Shown piece by piece: positions 1 to 5,684 of a stretch of 5,684 nt of DNA. Where the stretch lies: the NCBI GenBank assembly GCA_021775715.1, contig JAJFHI010000079.1:1-5684 (forward strand). The letters run 5' to 3'. Positions within the stretch are counted from its first letter, which is position 1. Every line of letters begins with the position of its first letter. Position numbers and translations under genes: made by a program. Source of the DNA: Hyphomicrobiaceae bacterium. Lineage in GTDB: Bacteria > Pseudomonadota > Alphaproteobacteria > Rhizobiales > Hyphomicrobiaceae. The notes beneath the pieces are model-generated. The model ran no database searches and was not told the origin of the DNA. It saw only the letters and a list, made by a program, of their open reading frames with translations.

Positions 1-737
1 CGCACGAGACCGAGCGCCAACTGTCCAGCCAATAACTCATCGTAGGCCAGCCGTTGACGTGGCAATCCACCCGGCGATATGTCACCGGTGTCGTCGGGGC
101 GATGAACACGCTTGAGCGCTTCGTTTATCGAGGGCCACTTGCGTTGCGCTAGCCAGTCCGCTTCCTGCCATTCCGGAAGCTGCGGAAAAAAATCAACAGC
201 TTGTCGTGTTGCCTTTTGTAAAACCTTACCAGATAGCCCTGCGGTCAGCGGATAAACCGGCTCAAGCATCGGCAGCGTGTCGCGAGACTGAGGTGCCACG
301 ATGTAATCGGGGTGCGACATTTGAATCGACTTCGCATAATGCTCGATGCGGCCTGAGACAAATCGCGTTTCGCCAACCGGTAGGCTTCGCTCGATAAATG
401 AACGCTCGGCGTGAAAAAAAACCAGCTCCAGACGACCGGTGTCGTCTTCAGTGGTGACCTTGTGTGGTGCGCGCCGATTGCCGCGTGGCGCTGGCTTGTG
501 TTTCAAGACGCGGACTTCAAGCGTCGCGATCGTGCCGGGCAACGCATCGGCGACGGTTGGCGTCGCACGCCGGTCTATCACGCCGGTCGGCATATGCCAG
601 ATAACGTCGATCACCCGTGGTTCCACTACGCCGGGCTGTAAATCGACAGCCTTTCGCAGCAGGGCCGCGAGGCGCGGCCCAATGCCCACCAACTTCGTGG
701 CGGATGCAAACAGTGGCGTTAAGGCCTCAGGCCGCAT
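1..737 (-). CDS. recG: ATP-dependent DNA helicase RecG, N-terminal part (gene continues past left edge)
   Basis: RecG is a cytosolic SF2 translocase that regresses stalled forks, processes Holliday junctions and removes R-loops. About 245 codons are visible, roughly the first third of a usual 690-700 aa protein. Visible parts are an N-terminal hairpin-like segment (TKLVGIGPRLAALL, residues 14-27), the motif WHMPTGVIDRR (47-57) leading into the wedge OB-fold (about 60-150, with EDDTGRLELVFFHAE at 97-111), YPLTAGLSGK near residue 170, and RQRLAYDELLAGQLAL from about 227. This last segment normally lies just before the helicase domain. The Walker A and DEAH-type motifs lie beyond the edge, so activity cannot be judged. 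The ATG at 737-735 is chosen because an in-frame TAA lies 18 bases upstream. The ribosome binding site is weak (AAGA-type). The gene is divergent from sdhE. Two T runs in its coding strand (8 T at 414-421, 7 T at 186-192) are notable. Identification is by recognition of family sequence and is firm. Confidence 0.94.
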   Translation of the reverse strand, partial: MRPEALTPLFASATKLVGIGPRLAALLRKAVDLQPGVVEPRVIDVIWHMPTGVIDRRATPTVADALPGTIATLEVRVLKHKPAPRGNRRAPHKVTTEDDTGRLELVFFHAERSFIERSLPVGETRFVSGRIEHYAKSIQMSHPDYIVAPQSRDTLPMLEPVYPLTAGLSGKVLQKATRQAVDFFPQLPEWQEADWLAQRKWPSINEALKRVHRPDDTGDISPGGLPRQRLAYDELLAGQLALGLV

Positions 738-839
738 AACTGACTGTCTTTCTTATCTCAGTTTTCCGGTTGTCGCGGGTTTTTGCGCGATCTTCAAGGG
801 GCTGACTGCGGCTTTGTCGTGGATCGCGCGATGACCCCT

Positions 840-867
840 TTGCGCAACCACCATCGGGCGTTATACC
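840..867 (+). promoter_or_regulatory. Candidate sigma70-type promoter for sdhE-mfd
   Basis: TTGCGC (840-845) and TATACC (862-867) are separated by 16 bases, upstream of sdhE on the plus strand. They match the -35 and -10 consensus at about 3 and 4 of 6 positions. The start would fall near 874, with a leader of about 75 bases. The case rests on position and partial consensus. A 10-base perfect palindrome, ATCGCGCGAT (823-832), lies just upstream of the -35 and could be a protein site or chance. Confidence 0.3.
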
Positions 868-887
868 ACCGTACACATTGGCCTCAA
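860..887 (-). promoter_or_regulatory. Candidate sigma70-type promoter for recG
   Basis: Read on the minus strand, TTGAGG (887-882) and TATAAC (865-860) are separated by 16 bases. They match TTGACA at 4 of 6 positions and TATAAT at 5 of 6. Transcription would start near 853 and give a leader of about 115 bases before the recG ATG. This is consensus matching by eye only. The -10 overlaps that of the plus-strand candidate. Confidence 0.35.
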
Positions 888-940
888 CAGAGCGGGGCAC
901 GGCAATAGCGTCAAGGACCGCGCCCGGGTTTTCCCGTGTG

Positions 941-946
941 AGGAGG
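941..946 (+). promoter_or_regulatory. Strong Shine-Dalgarno AGGAGG of sdhE
   Basis: This is a perfect AGGAGG. It sits only 2 bases before the ATG at 949 and 14 bases before the next in-frame ATG at 961. Neither spacing is the usual 5-9 bases, so the motif confirms translation of this frame but does not settle which ATG is used. Confidence 0.75.
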
Positions 947-948
947 AT

Positions 949-1245
949 ATGGATTCGGATATGGGCATCGATCTTGAACTGCGGCGGCGGCGGGCGGCCT
1001 ATCGGGCAGCGCACCGTGGCACACGGGAGATGGATTGGCTGATGGGCAAGTATGCCGACACCGTGTTGCCGGATATGGATGAAGCCGCGTTGGATCGGTT
1101 CGAGAAGTTTCTGCAATTACCAGATCCCGAGCTTCAAAAATGGATCATGTCTCCTGATGTCGAGATCGAGCCGGACTTCGCCGAAATGATCGAAACACTA
1201 CGCCGGTTCCACAAAGTATCGGGCGACGGCGCGCCGCAAAAATGA
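949..1245 (+). CDS. sdhE: Succinate dehydrogenase assembly factor 2 (SdhE / Sdh5, DUF339 family)
   Basis: SdhE is a small cytosolic protein that promotes covalent attachment of FAD to the flavoprotein subunit SdhA, and in some bacteria FrdA. It is therefore needed for complex II maturation in the TCA cycle and respiration. The product is 98 aa, the usual family size (E. coli about 88 aa). It carries the family signature: an arginine-rich helix (residues 12-15), YRAAHRGTREMDWLMGKYAD at 18-37 with the RGxxE motif at R23-E27, then DRFEKFLQLPDPELQKWI, typical of the helical bundle. The ATG at 949 is taken because it is nearest the AGGAGG. Starting at 961 would remove only four residues (MDSD) and leave the conserved core untouched. 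It lies 89 bases upstream of mfd on the same strand with no clear terminator between, so co-transcription is likely. Family assignment is firm, and the function follows from the family. Confidence 0.93.
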   Translation: MDSDMGIDLELRRRRAAYRAAHRGTREMDWLMGKYADTVLPDMDEAALDRFEKFLQLPDPELQKWIMSPDVEIEPDFAEMIETLRRFHKVSGDGAPQK

Positions 1246-1284
1246 ATCACCGCGGTTTTCTCATGCGGTACCCAATTGCAATCG

Positions 1285-1309
1285 GCGGCCGTGAAAATTA
1301 ACCGGCTGC
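1285..1309 (+). other. Weak hairpin between sdhE and mfd
   Basis: GCGGCCG (1285-1291) can pair with CGGCTGC (1303-1309) as 7 pairs, one a G-U wobble, around an 11-base A/T-rich loop. No U run follows, so it does not look like an intrinsic terminator. It could act as an RNA processing or attenuation element, or be chance in GC-rich DNA. Confidence 0.2.
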
Positions 1310-1334
1310 ACCACTCTAAAGTGCTTTGACCTCT

Positions 1335-4300
1335 ATGGCTCTGACCGAAGATAAACTGACCGTTTCGCACGACATTATTCTTTCCGGCGTTCCGGAGGGC
1401 TATGACGCTTTGCAAATTGCGCTGTTGGCAGCAAACGCTCGTGACGTGGCGGGTACAGACAGTGCGCTGCCGATGGTGCTGCACGTTGCGCGTGATGATA
1501 GGCGCTTGGACGATCTGGAAGCCGGCTTGAAGTTTTTCGCCCCCGATGTGCGCGTCATTGCGTTCCCGGCATGGGATACAGTGCCGTACGATCGTATTGG
1601 ACCAAAGCCCGACATCGTCGCTCGCCGCATTACGGCACTTGCCAAGCTCGCGATTGGCAACCACAAGAAGCCGACCGTTGTTTTGACCACAGTGAGTGCC
1701 ATTCTACAGAGGGTGCCATCGCGAAGCTACATCCGTCAGGCCGCCAAACAATTCTCGCCCGGCCAGCGCGTTGATCCTCAACGTCAGGTCAAACGCCTGA
1801 TCGAAGCAGGATATGTGCGCTCCTGCACCGTAATGGAACCGGGTGAATTCGCGCATCGCGGTGGCATCCTCGATCTTTTCCCGCCGGCGCGTTCACGTCC
1901 CGTACGCCTCGATTTCTTCGGCGATAATCTCGAAAGTATCAAGTCGTTCGATCCGCAAACGCAGCGTACGCAGACACCGATCCAAAAACTGGTGCTGTTG
2001 CCAATCTCCGAAGTGGCATTGGGTGAAGCGGCCGAAAAACGGTTTCGCAGCAAGTACGTTGAGTTGTTTGGTGGCGGCACGATCGACGATCCGCTGTATC
2101 AAGCCGTCAGTGCCGGACATCGCCATCCAGGCCAGGAACATTGGCTACCCCTGTTCCATGAAAGTCTTGAAACGCTACTGGACTATCTTCCGGGCGTGCC
2201 GATCAGTTTCGATCACACGGCAGATGAAGTCATATCGCAGCGCTTCGGCCAGATCACCGAACACTATGAAGCCCGTATTGAAGCGCTTGAGGTGCAGGCG
2301 TTCGGTGCCCCGCCCTACAAGCCTGTACCGCCCGACAGTATGTATTTTGACGGCCGGACATGGGTTGAGCAACTCAAGGGCCGCGTGTGTTATCGTATGT
2401 CGCCGTTCGACGAAGACGCCAAGGTTGAAGTTCGCTCACTTAAAGGGCGGCAGGGCAAGACGTTTGCTGCCGAACGCCAATCGCCGGATGTCAACGTTTT
2501 TGATGCCGTCACAGCACACGTCCGCCGTCTTATTAGCGAACATCGCCGTGTGGTCATCGCCGCCTGGACACCGGGCGCGCGTGAACGTCTTGCCGGATTG
2601 CTTGCCGATCATGGCCTGAAAGACGTGCGCAAGGTTGACAGCTACCCGGACGCCCTGGCGTTGCCCGGTGATATTCCAGCCTTGGTCGTGCTTGGTCTCG
2701 AACGCGGCTTTGAAACACCTGACATCGCCTTCATCGGAGAGCAGGATATTCTCGGCGACCGTCTCGTGCGCCCACGTCGTCGCGCCAAGCGTGCGGCGGA
2801 TGTTTTGACTGAGGCGGCAAGTCTGTCCGTTGATGATCTTGTTGTGCATGCCGACCACGGTATTGGCCGCTTTAAGGGCCTTAAAACAATTACCGCGCTC
2901 GGCCATCCGCACGATTGCCTTGAGCTGGAATATACAGGCGGCGACAAGCTGTTTCTACCGGTCGAAAACATCGAACTGCTAACACGGTATGGCGGTGCAG
3001 ACGAGGGAAGCAGTCAGCTCGACCGGCTGGGAGGTGCGAGCTGGCAAAATCGCAAGGCGCGGTTGAAATCGCGTCTTCGTGAAATCGCCAGTGAACTCAT
3101 TAAAGTTGCTGCGTTACGTGCATTGAAAGAAGCACCAGTGGTTGAACCGCCACCGGGTGATTATGAAGAGTTCGTCGCTCGCTTTCCGTTTGAAGAAACA
3201 GAGGATCAGGCGACCAGCATTGAACAAGTTGAGGGCGATCTGGCATCGGGACGTCCGATGGATAGGCTGATCTGCGGCGATGTCGGGTTTGGCAAAACAG
3301 AAGTTGCCTTACGCGCCTCCTTTATCGCAGCACTGAATGGCATGCAGGTTGCCGTCGTTGTGCCGACCACGCTCCTAGCGCGCCAACATTTCCAGACCTT
3401 CAAGGACCGTTTCCAAGGACTGCCGGTGCGGCTGGCGCAGCTATCGCGGCTTGTCGCCGGCAAGGACATGACGGCTGCGAAAGAAGGACTGAAGACCGGT
3501 GAGATCGATATTGTCGTTGGCACGCATGCGTTGCTTGGTAAATCGATCGAATTTGCTCGCCTTGGTCTTTTGATCATCGATGAAGAACAGCACTTTGGCG
3601 TTGGACACAAAGAGCGGTTGAAGAAACTGCGCGATGACGTTCATGTGCTGACCTTATCGGCGACGCCAATCCCGCGCACGCTACAACTGGCGCTGACAGG
3701 TGTGCGCGAGCTATCTCTGATCACCACACCACCGGTGGATCGGCTGGCCGTGCGGACATACATCTCACCGTTTGACCCGGTGATATTGCGTGATGCACTT
3801 CGTCGTGAACGTTTCCGCGGCGGTCAGACGTTCTATGTCGTTCCACGCATCAAGGATCTCGATGAAGTCTCGACGTTCTTGGCCGAAGCTGTGCCGGATC
3901 TTCGGGTGGCGCGCGCCCACGGCCAATTGACACCGACCGAACTCGAAGATGTCATGACGGCGTTCTATGAGGGCAAGTATGACGTCTTGCTGTCGACGGC
4001 TATCGTTGAAAGTGGCCTCGACGTGCCCAACGCCAATACGATGATTGTGCATCGGGCCGATATGTTTGGTCTTGCTCAACTCTACCAGTTGCGTGGCCGC
4101 GTCGGGCGTTCGAAGACCCGCGCCTATGCCTACTTCACCACGCCGCCAAACAAAGTGCTGACCGAAGCCGCCGACAAACGTCTCAAAGTTCTGCAGTCGC
4201 TCGACACACTTGGCGCCGGGTTTTCGCTTGCAAGCCACGACCTTGATATTCGTGGTGCAGGCAACCTGCTTGGTGAGGAACAGTCCGGACACATCCGCGA

Positions 4301-4850
4301 AGTTGGTTTCGAGCTTTATCAATCGATGCTCGAAGAGGCCGTTGCTGCCATGAAGGGTGGCGATATGGGCGAGACCGAGGACCAGTGGAGTCCTGAGATC
4401 TCGCTTGGCACCGCGATCCTTATCCCGGAAAGCTTCGTTGCCGATCTACAACTTCGCCTGACGCTGTATCGCCGACTGTCGAGCCTGGAGACGAGGGCCG
4501 ACATCGACGACTTTGCAGCTGAAATGATTGATCGTTTTGGTGAGTTGCCGGAAGAGGTAACGCATCTTCTCGACGTGATGGAAATCAAAGGGCTGTGCCG
4601 GCAAGCCGGCGTGGCACGTGTCGATGCCGGACCAAAAGGCGCGCTGTTAACGTTCCATAATGACAAGTTTGCCAACCCGGAGGGTCTCGTTGTCTTCATG
4701 CAGAAGTCGCATGGCCGTGTGAAACTTCAATCTGATCACAAATTCGTCGTTAAAGGCGATTGGGATCAGCCTGAGTACCGCTTGAACGGCGTCAGAAGCG
4801 TCATTCGCGATTTGGCAAAGATCGCGGCGGCGGCAACCGAAACGACCTAG
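1335..4850 (+). CDS. mfd: Transcription-repair coupling factor Mfd
   Basis: Mfd is a cytosolic ATP-driven DNA translocase that binds RNA polymerase stalled at lesions, pushes it forward or removes it, and recruits UvrA for nucleotide excision repair. The product is complete at about 1171 aa (E. coli 1148). Domains in order: a UvrB-like module with FPAWDTVPYD (77-86) and the UvrA-binding region about 159-205 (EPGEFAHRGGILDLFPP); a linker domain with an Arg-rich stretch before residue 495; the CarD-like RNA polymerase interaction domain from about 496 (DDLVVHADHGIGRFKGL, 500-516); the RecG-like SF2 motor with Walker A GDVGFGKTE (648-656, Lys654), DEEQ box (749-752), SATPIPRT (775-782) and QLRGRVGR (918-925); and the C-terminal TRCF domain from about 1020. 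No catalytic residue appears lost. I chose ATG 1335. A TTG at 1326 is also open, with an in-frame TAA at 1317-1319. Neither has a good ribosome binding site. The stop overlaps that of the convergent ligase gene. Confidence 0.97.
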   Translation: MALTEDKLTVSHDIILSGVPEGYDALQIALLAANARDVAGTDSALPMVLHVARDDRRLDDLEAGLKFFAPDVRVIAFPAWDTVPYDRIGPKPDIVARRITALAKLAIGNHKKPTVVLTTVSAILQRVPSRSYIRQAAKQFSPGQRVDPQRQVKRLIEAGYVRSCTVMEPGEFAHRGGILDLFPPARSRPVRLDFFGDNLESIKSFDPQTQRTQTPIQKLVLLPISEVALGEAAEKRFRSKYVELFGGGTIDDPLYQAVSAGHRHPGQEHWLPLFHESLETLLDYLPGVPISFDHTADEVISQRFGQITEHYEARIEALEVQAFGAPPYKPVPPDSMYFDGRTWVEQLKGRVCYRMSPFDEDAKVEVRSLKGRQGKTFAAERQSPDVNVFDAVTAHVRRLISEHRRVVIAAWTPGARERLAGLLADHGLKDVRKVDSYPDALALPGDIPALVVLGLERGFETPDIAFIGEQDILGDRLVRPRRRAKRAADVLTEAASLSVDDLVVHADHGIGRFKGLKTITALGHPHDCLELEYTGGDKLFLPVENIELLTRYGGADEGSSQLDRLGGASWQNRKARLKSRLREIASELIKVAALRALKEAPVVEPPPGDYEEFVARFPFEETEDQATSIEQVEGDLASGRPMDRLICGDVGFGKTEVALRASFIAALNGMQVAVVVPTTLLARQHFQTFKDRFQGLPVRLAQLSRLVAGKDMTAAKEGLKTGEIDIVVGTHALLGKSIEFARLGLLIIDEEQHFGVGHKERLKKLRDDVHVLTLSATPIPRTLQLALTGVRELSLITTPPVDRLAVRTYISPFDPVILRDALRRERFRGGQTFYVVPRIKDLDEVSTFLAEAVPDLRVARAHGQLTPTELEDVMTAFYEGKYDVLLSTAIVESGLDVPNANTMIVHRADMFGLAQLYQLRGRVGRSKTRAYAYFTTPPNKVLTEAADKRLKVLQSLDTLGAGFSLASHDLDIRGAGNLLGEEQSGHIREVGFELYQSMLEEAVAAMKGGDMGETEDQWSPEISLGTAILIPESFVADLQLRLTLYRRLSSLETRADIDDFAAEMIDRFGELPEEVTHLLDVMEIKGLCRQAGVARVDAGPKGALLTFHNDKFANPEGLVVFMQKSHGRVKLQSDHKFVVKGDWDQPEYRLNGVRSVIRDLAKIAAAATETT

Positions 4851-4861
4851 GCCTTTTCGGT
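4836..4861. terminator. Possible bidirectional hairpin at the mfd/ligase convergent ends
   Basis: ACCGAAA (4836-4842) and TTTCGGT (4855-4861) form a perfect 7-base inverted repeat around a 12-base loop that contains both stop codons. No U run follows on either strand, so as an intrinsic terminator it is weak. It may only stabilise transcript ends, with Rho doing the termination. Chance is not excluded. Confidence 0.25.
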
Positions 4862-5684
4862 GTAGACCCTGCTAAGTGCAGCACGGCGGATCTTGCCGTT
4901 TGCCGTGCGCGGTAGCGCGTCGACAAGTACGACCTCGCGCGGTGTCTTGTAACTGGCCAAACGCTTACCAGCGAAAGTGATGACGTCGTCCGCTGTGAGC
5001 TTTGCGTCGGATTGCGCGACAACAAATGCAACAATCACGGACACATCGGACCGCACGGCGATTTCGGTAACGGCCGTTTCCGTGATCTCTGGGTGTGCGA
5101 GCAACACCGCCTCGACCTCCTGCGGGGCGACGCGGTAGCCGAGGGCTTTCATCACATCATTGGCGCGGCCAAGATGTGTGACGTAACCACCTGCATCGAT
5201 CATGGCGCGATCACCGCCGACAAACCAATCACCACGTTGTACCTCGGCGTCTTCCTCCGGGCGGTTCCAATATCCAAGCATCAAACCCGGATCGGACCTG
5301 TGGACGCCAAGCAATCCCGGTTTTCCAGCTGCAAGTGGGATGTCGCCTGTTGTCTCATCCTCAGATAAAATCGCGATGCATCGTCCCGTCTGCGCCTTGC
5401 CGACCGTGCCGATCTTTGGCGGCGTGGCTGGTCCGGTCGAGATGTAAGTCGAGATCTCGCTCATGCCGAGCGCCTCATAAAGCGGTGTACCGGTGGCGGT
5501 CTGCCAGTCGTCGATCAATCCAGGCGGCGGTGCTTCACCGGCCATCAATCCATGGCGTAGTTTTGCTAGTGGTTTGGCTTCAGCCGCGACGAGTTCTGCA
5601 TATTTCAGGATCTGACGAAATACACCAGGGACGCCCGCAAACAATGTTGCGCCTGTGTTGCGAATGACATCCGGCCAATCGGCA
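4847..5684 (-). CDS. AMP-forming acyl-CoA ligase (ANL superfamily), C-terminal half; 5' end beyond right edge
   Basis: Enzymes of this family activate a carboxylic acid with ATP to an acyl-adenylate and transfer the acyl group to CoA. About 278 residues are visible out of a usual 500-550. The frame is open to the window edge, so the true start and the P-loop (TSGTTGxPKG-type) lie outside. Numbering from the first visible residue: GVPGVFRQIL (17-26), LRHGLMAGEA (42-51), the A5-type motif YEALGMSEIS (69-78, Glu76), the A7-type GGD with ribose-binding Asp158, the hinge GRANDVMKALG (172-182), then VAPQEVE (185-191), and the A10 motif PRTANGKIRR with catalytic Lys264 near the C-terminus. The conserved residues expected in this half are present, so the enzyme looks functional. 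The tone resembles benzoate-CoA-ligase-like and short or aromatic acyl-CoA synthetases, but the substrate cannot be assigned. The gene converges on mfd and shares CTAG with its stop. Confidence 0.9.
   Translation of the reverse strand, partial: ADWPDVIRNTGATLFAGVPGVFRQILKYAELVAAEAKPLAKLRHGLMAGEAPPPGLIDDWQTATGTPLYEALGMSEISTYISTGPATPPKIGTVGKAQTGRCIAILSEDETTGDIPLAAGKPGLLGVHRSDPGLMLGYWNRPEEDAEVQRGDWFVGGDRAMIDAGGYVTHLGRANDVMKALGYRVAPQEVEAVLLAHPEITETAVTEIAVRSDVSVIVAFVVAQSDAKLTADDVITFAGKRLASYKTPREVVLVDALPRTANGKIRRAALSRVYTEKA

Noticed and set aside
439..834. Plus-strand open frame of 131 codons antisense to recG
   Set aside because: It lies over recG, whose minus-strand frame has clear family sequence. 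Its translation is rich in Arg and Ser with no recognisable motif, as expected of a shadow frame in GC-rich DNA.
738..948. Search for an alphaproteobacterial LexA box (GTTC-N7-GTTC or its complement GAAC-N7-GAAC) upstream of recG and mfd
   Set aside because: No such pair was found by eye in 738-948 or 1246-1334, so SOS control is not supported by the sequence.
727..1116. Minus-strand open frame of 129 codons spanning the recG-sdhE spacer and sdhE
   Set aside because: It is antisense to the well-supported sdhE and overlaps the recG start in another frame. No recognisable domain.
1249..1260. ACCGCGGTTTTC after sdhE as an intrinsic terminator
   Set aside because: The palindrome ACCGCGGT has no loop and only four T follow, so it cannot form a stable terminator hairpin.
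1843..2619. Plus-strand open frame of 258 codons within mfd
   Set aside because: It is in another frame of the firmly identified mfd gene. Its composition is low-complexity Arg/Ser/Pro, with no family resemblance and no ribosome binding site.
3765..4322. Minus-strand open frame of 185 codons antisense to the mfd motor domain
   Set aside because: It is a mirror frame of conserved helicase motif codons and shows no independent coding signature.
5642..5644. TTG at 5644-5642 as the start of the ligase gene
   Set aside because: The frame stays open to the window edge with family-like sequence (ADWPDVIRNTGAT) before this codon, and the N-terminal half of the enzyme would be missing. The TTG is an internal Leu.

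Overview
The window is a compact stretch of bacterial chromosome carrying two DNA-repair translocase genes, a small respiratory assembly factor and part of an acyl-CoA ligase. The protein sequences and the gene order (recG divergent from sdhE, followed by mfd) point to an alphaproteobacterium, possibly near the Rhodospirillales. That placement comes from recognising the sequences, not from a tree. GC content looks moderate, in the mid-50s percent by eye. I see no tRNA, rRNA, insertion sequence, CRISPR array or phage feature.

Layout, left to right. Positions 1-737 hold the N-terminal third of recG on the minus strand, which runs off the left edge. Positions 738-948 are a divergent intergenic region with plausible back-to-back sigma70-type promoters whose -10 elements overlap. 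Positions 949-1245 hold sdhE (succinate dehydrogenase flavinylation factor, DUF339/Sdh5 family) on the plus strand behind a perfect AGGAGG. Positions 1246-1334 are an 89-base gap with a weak hairpin and no clear terminator. Positions 1335-4850 hold a complete mfd (transcription-repair coupling factor, about 1171 aa) with all expected domains and motor motifs intact. Positions 4847-5684 hold the C-terminal half of an AMP-forming acyl-CoA ligase on the minus strand, which runs off the right edge. It converges on mfd so tightly that the two stop codons share the palindrome CTAG.

How the genes relate: Mfd displaces stalled RNA polymerase and recruits UvrA, while RecG remodels stalled replication forks and R-loops. 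The two share a homologous SF2 translocase motor, though only the RecG wedge part is visible here. SdhE attaches FAD to succinate dehydrogenase and has no known repair role. It probably shares a transcript with mfd. The ligase is probably functionally unrelated.

I found no convincing undescribed system. The points worth a second look are small-scale: the shared stop codons and the hairpin around them, the overlapping divergent promoters, the sdhE start-site ambiguity, the weak mfd start context, and homopolymer runs inside recG.
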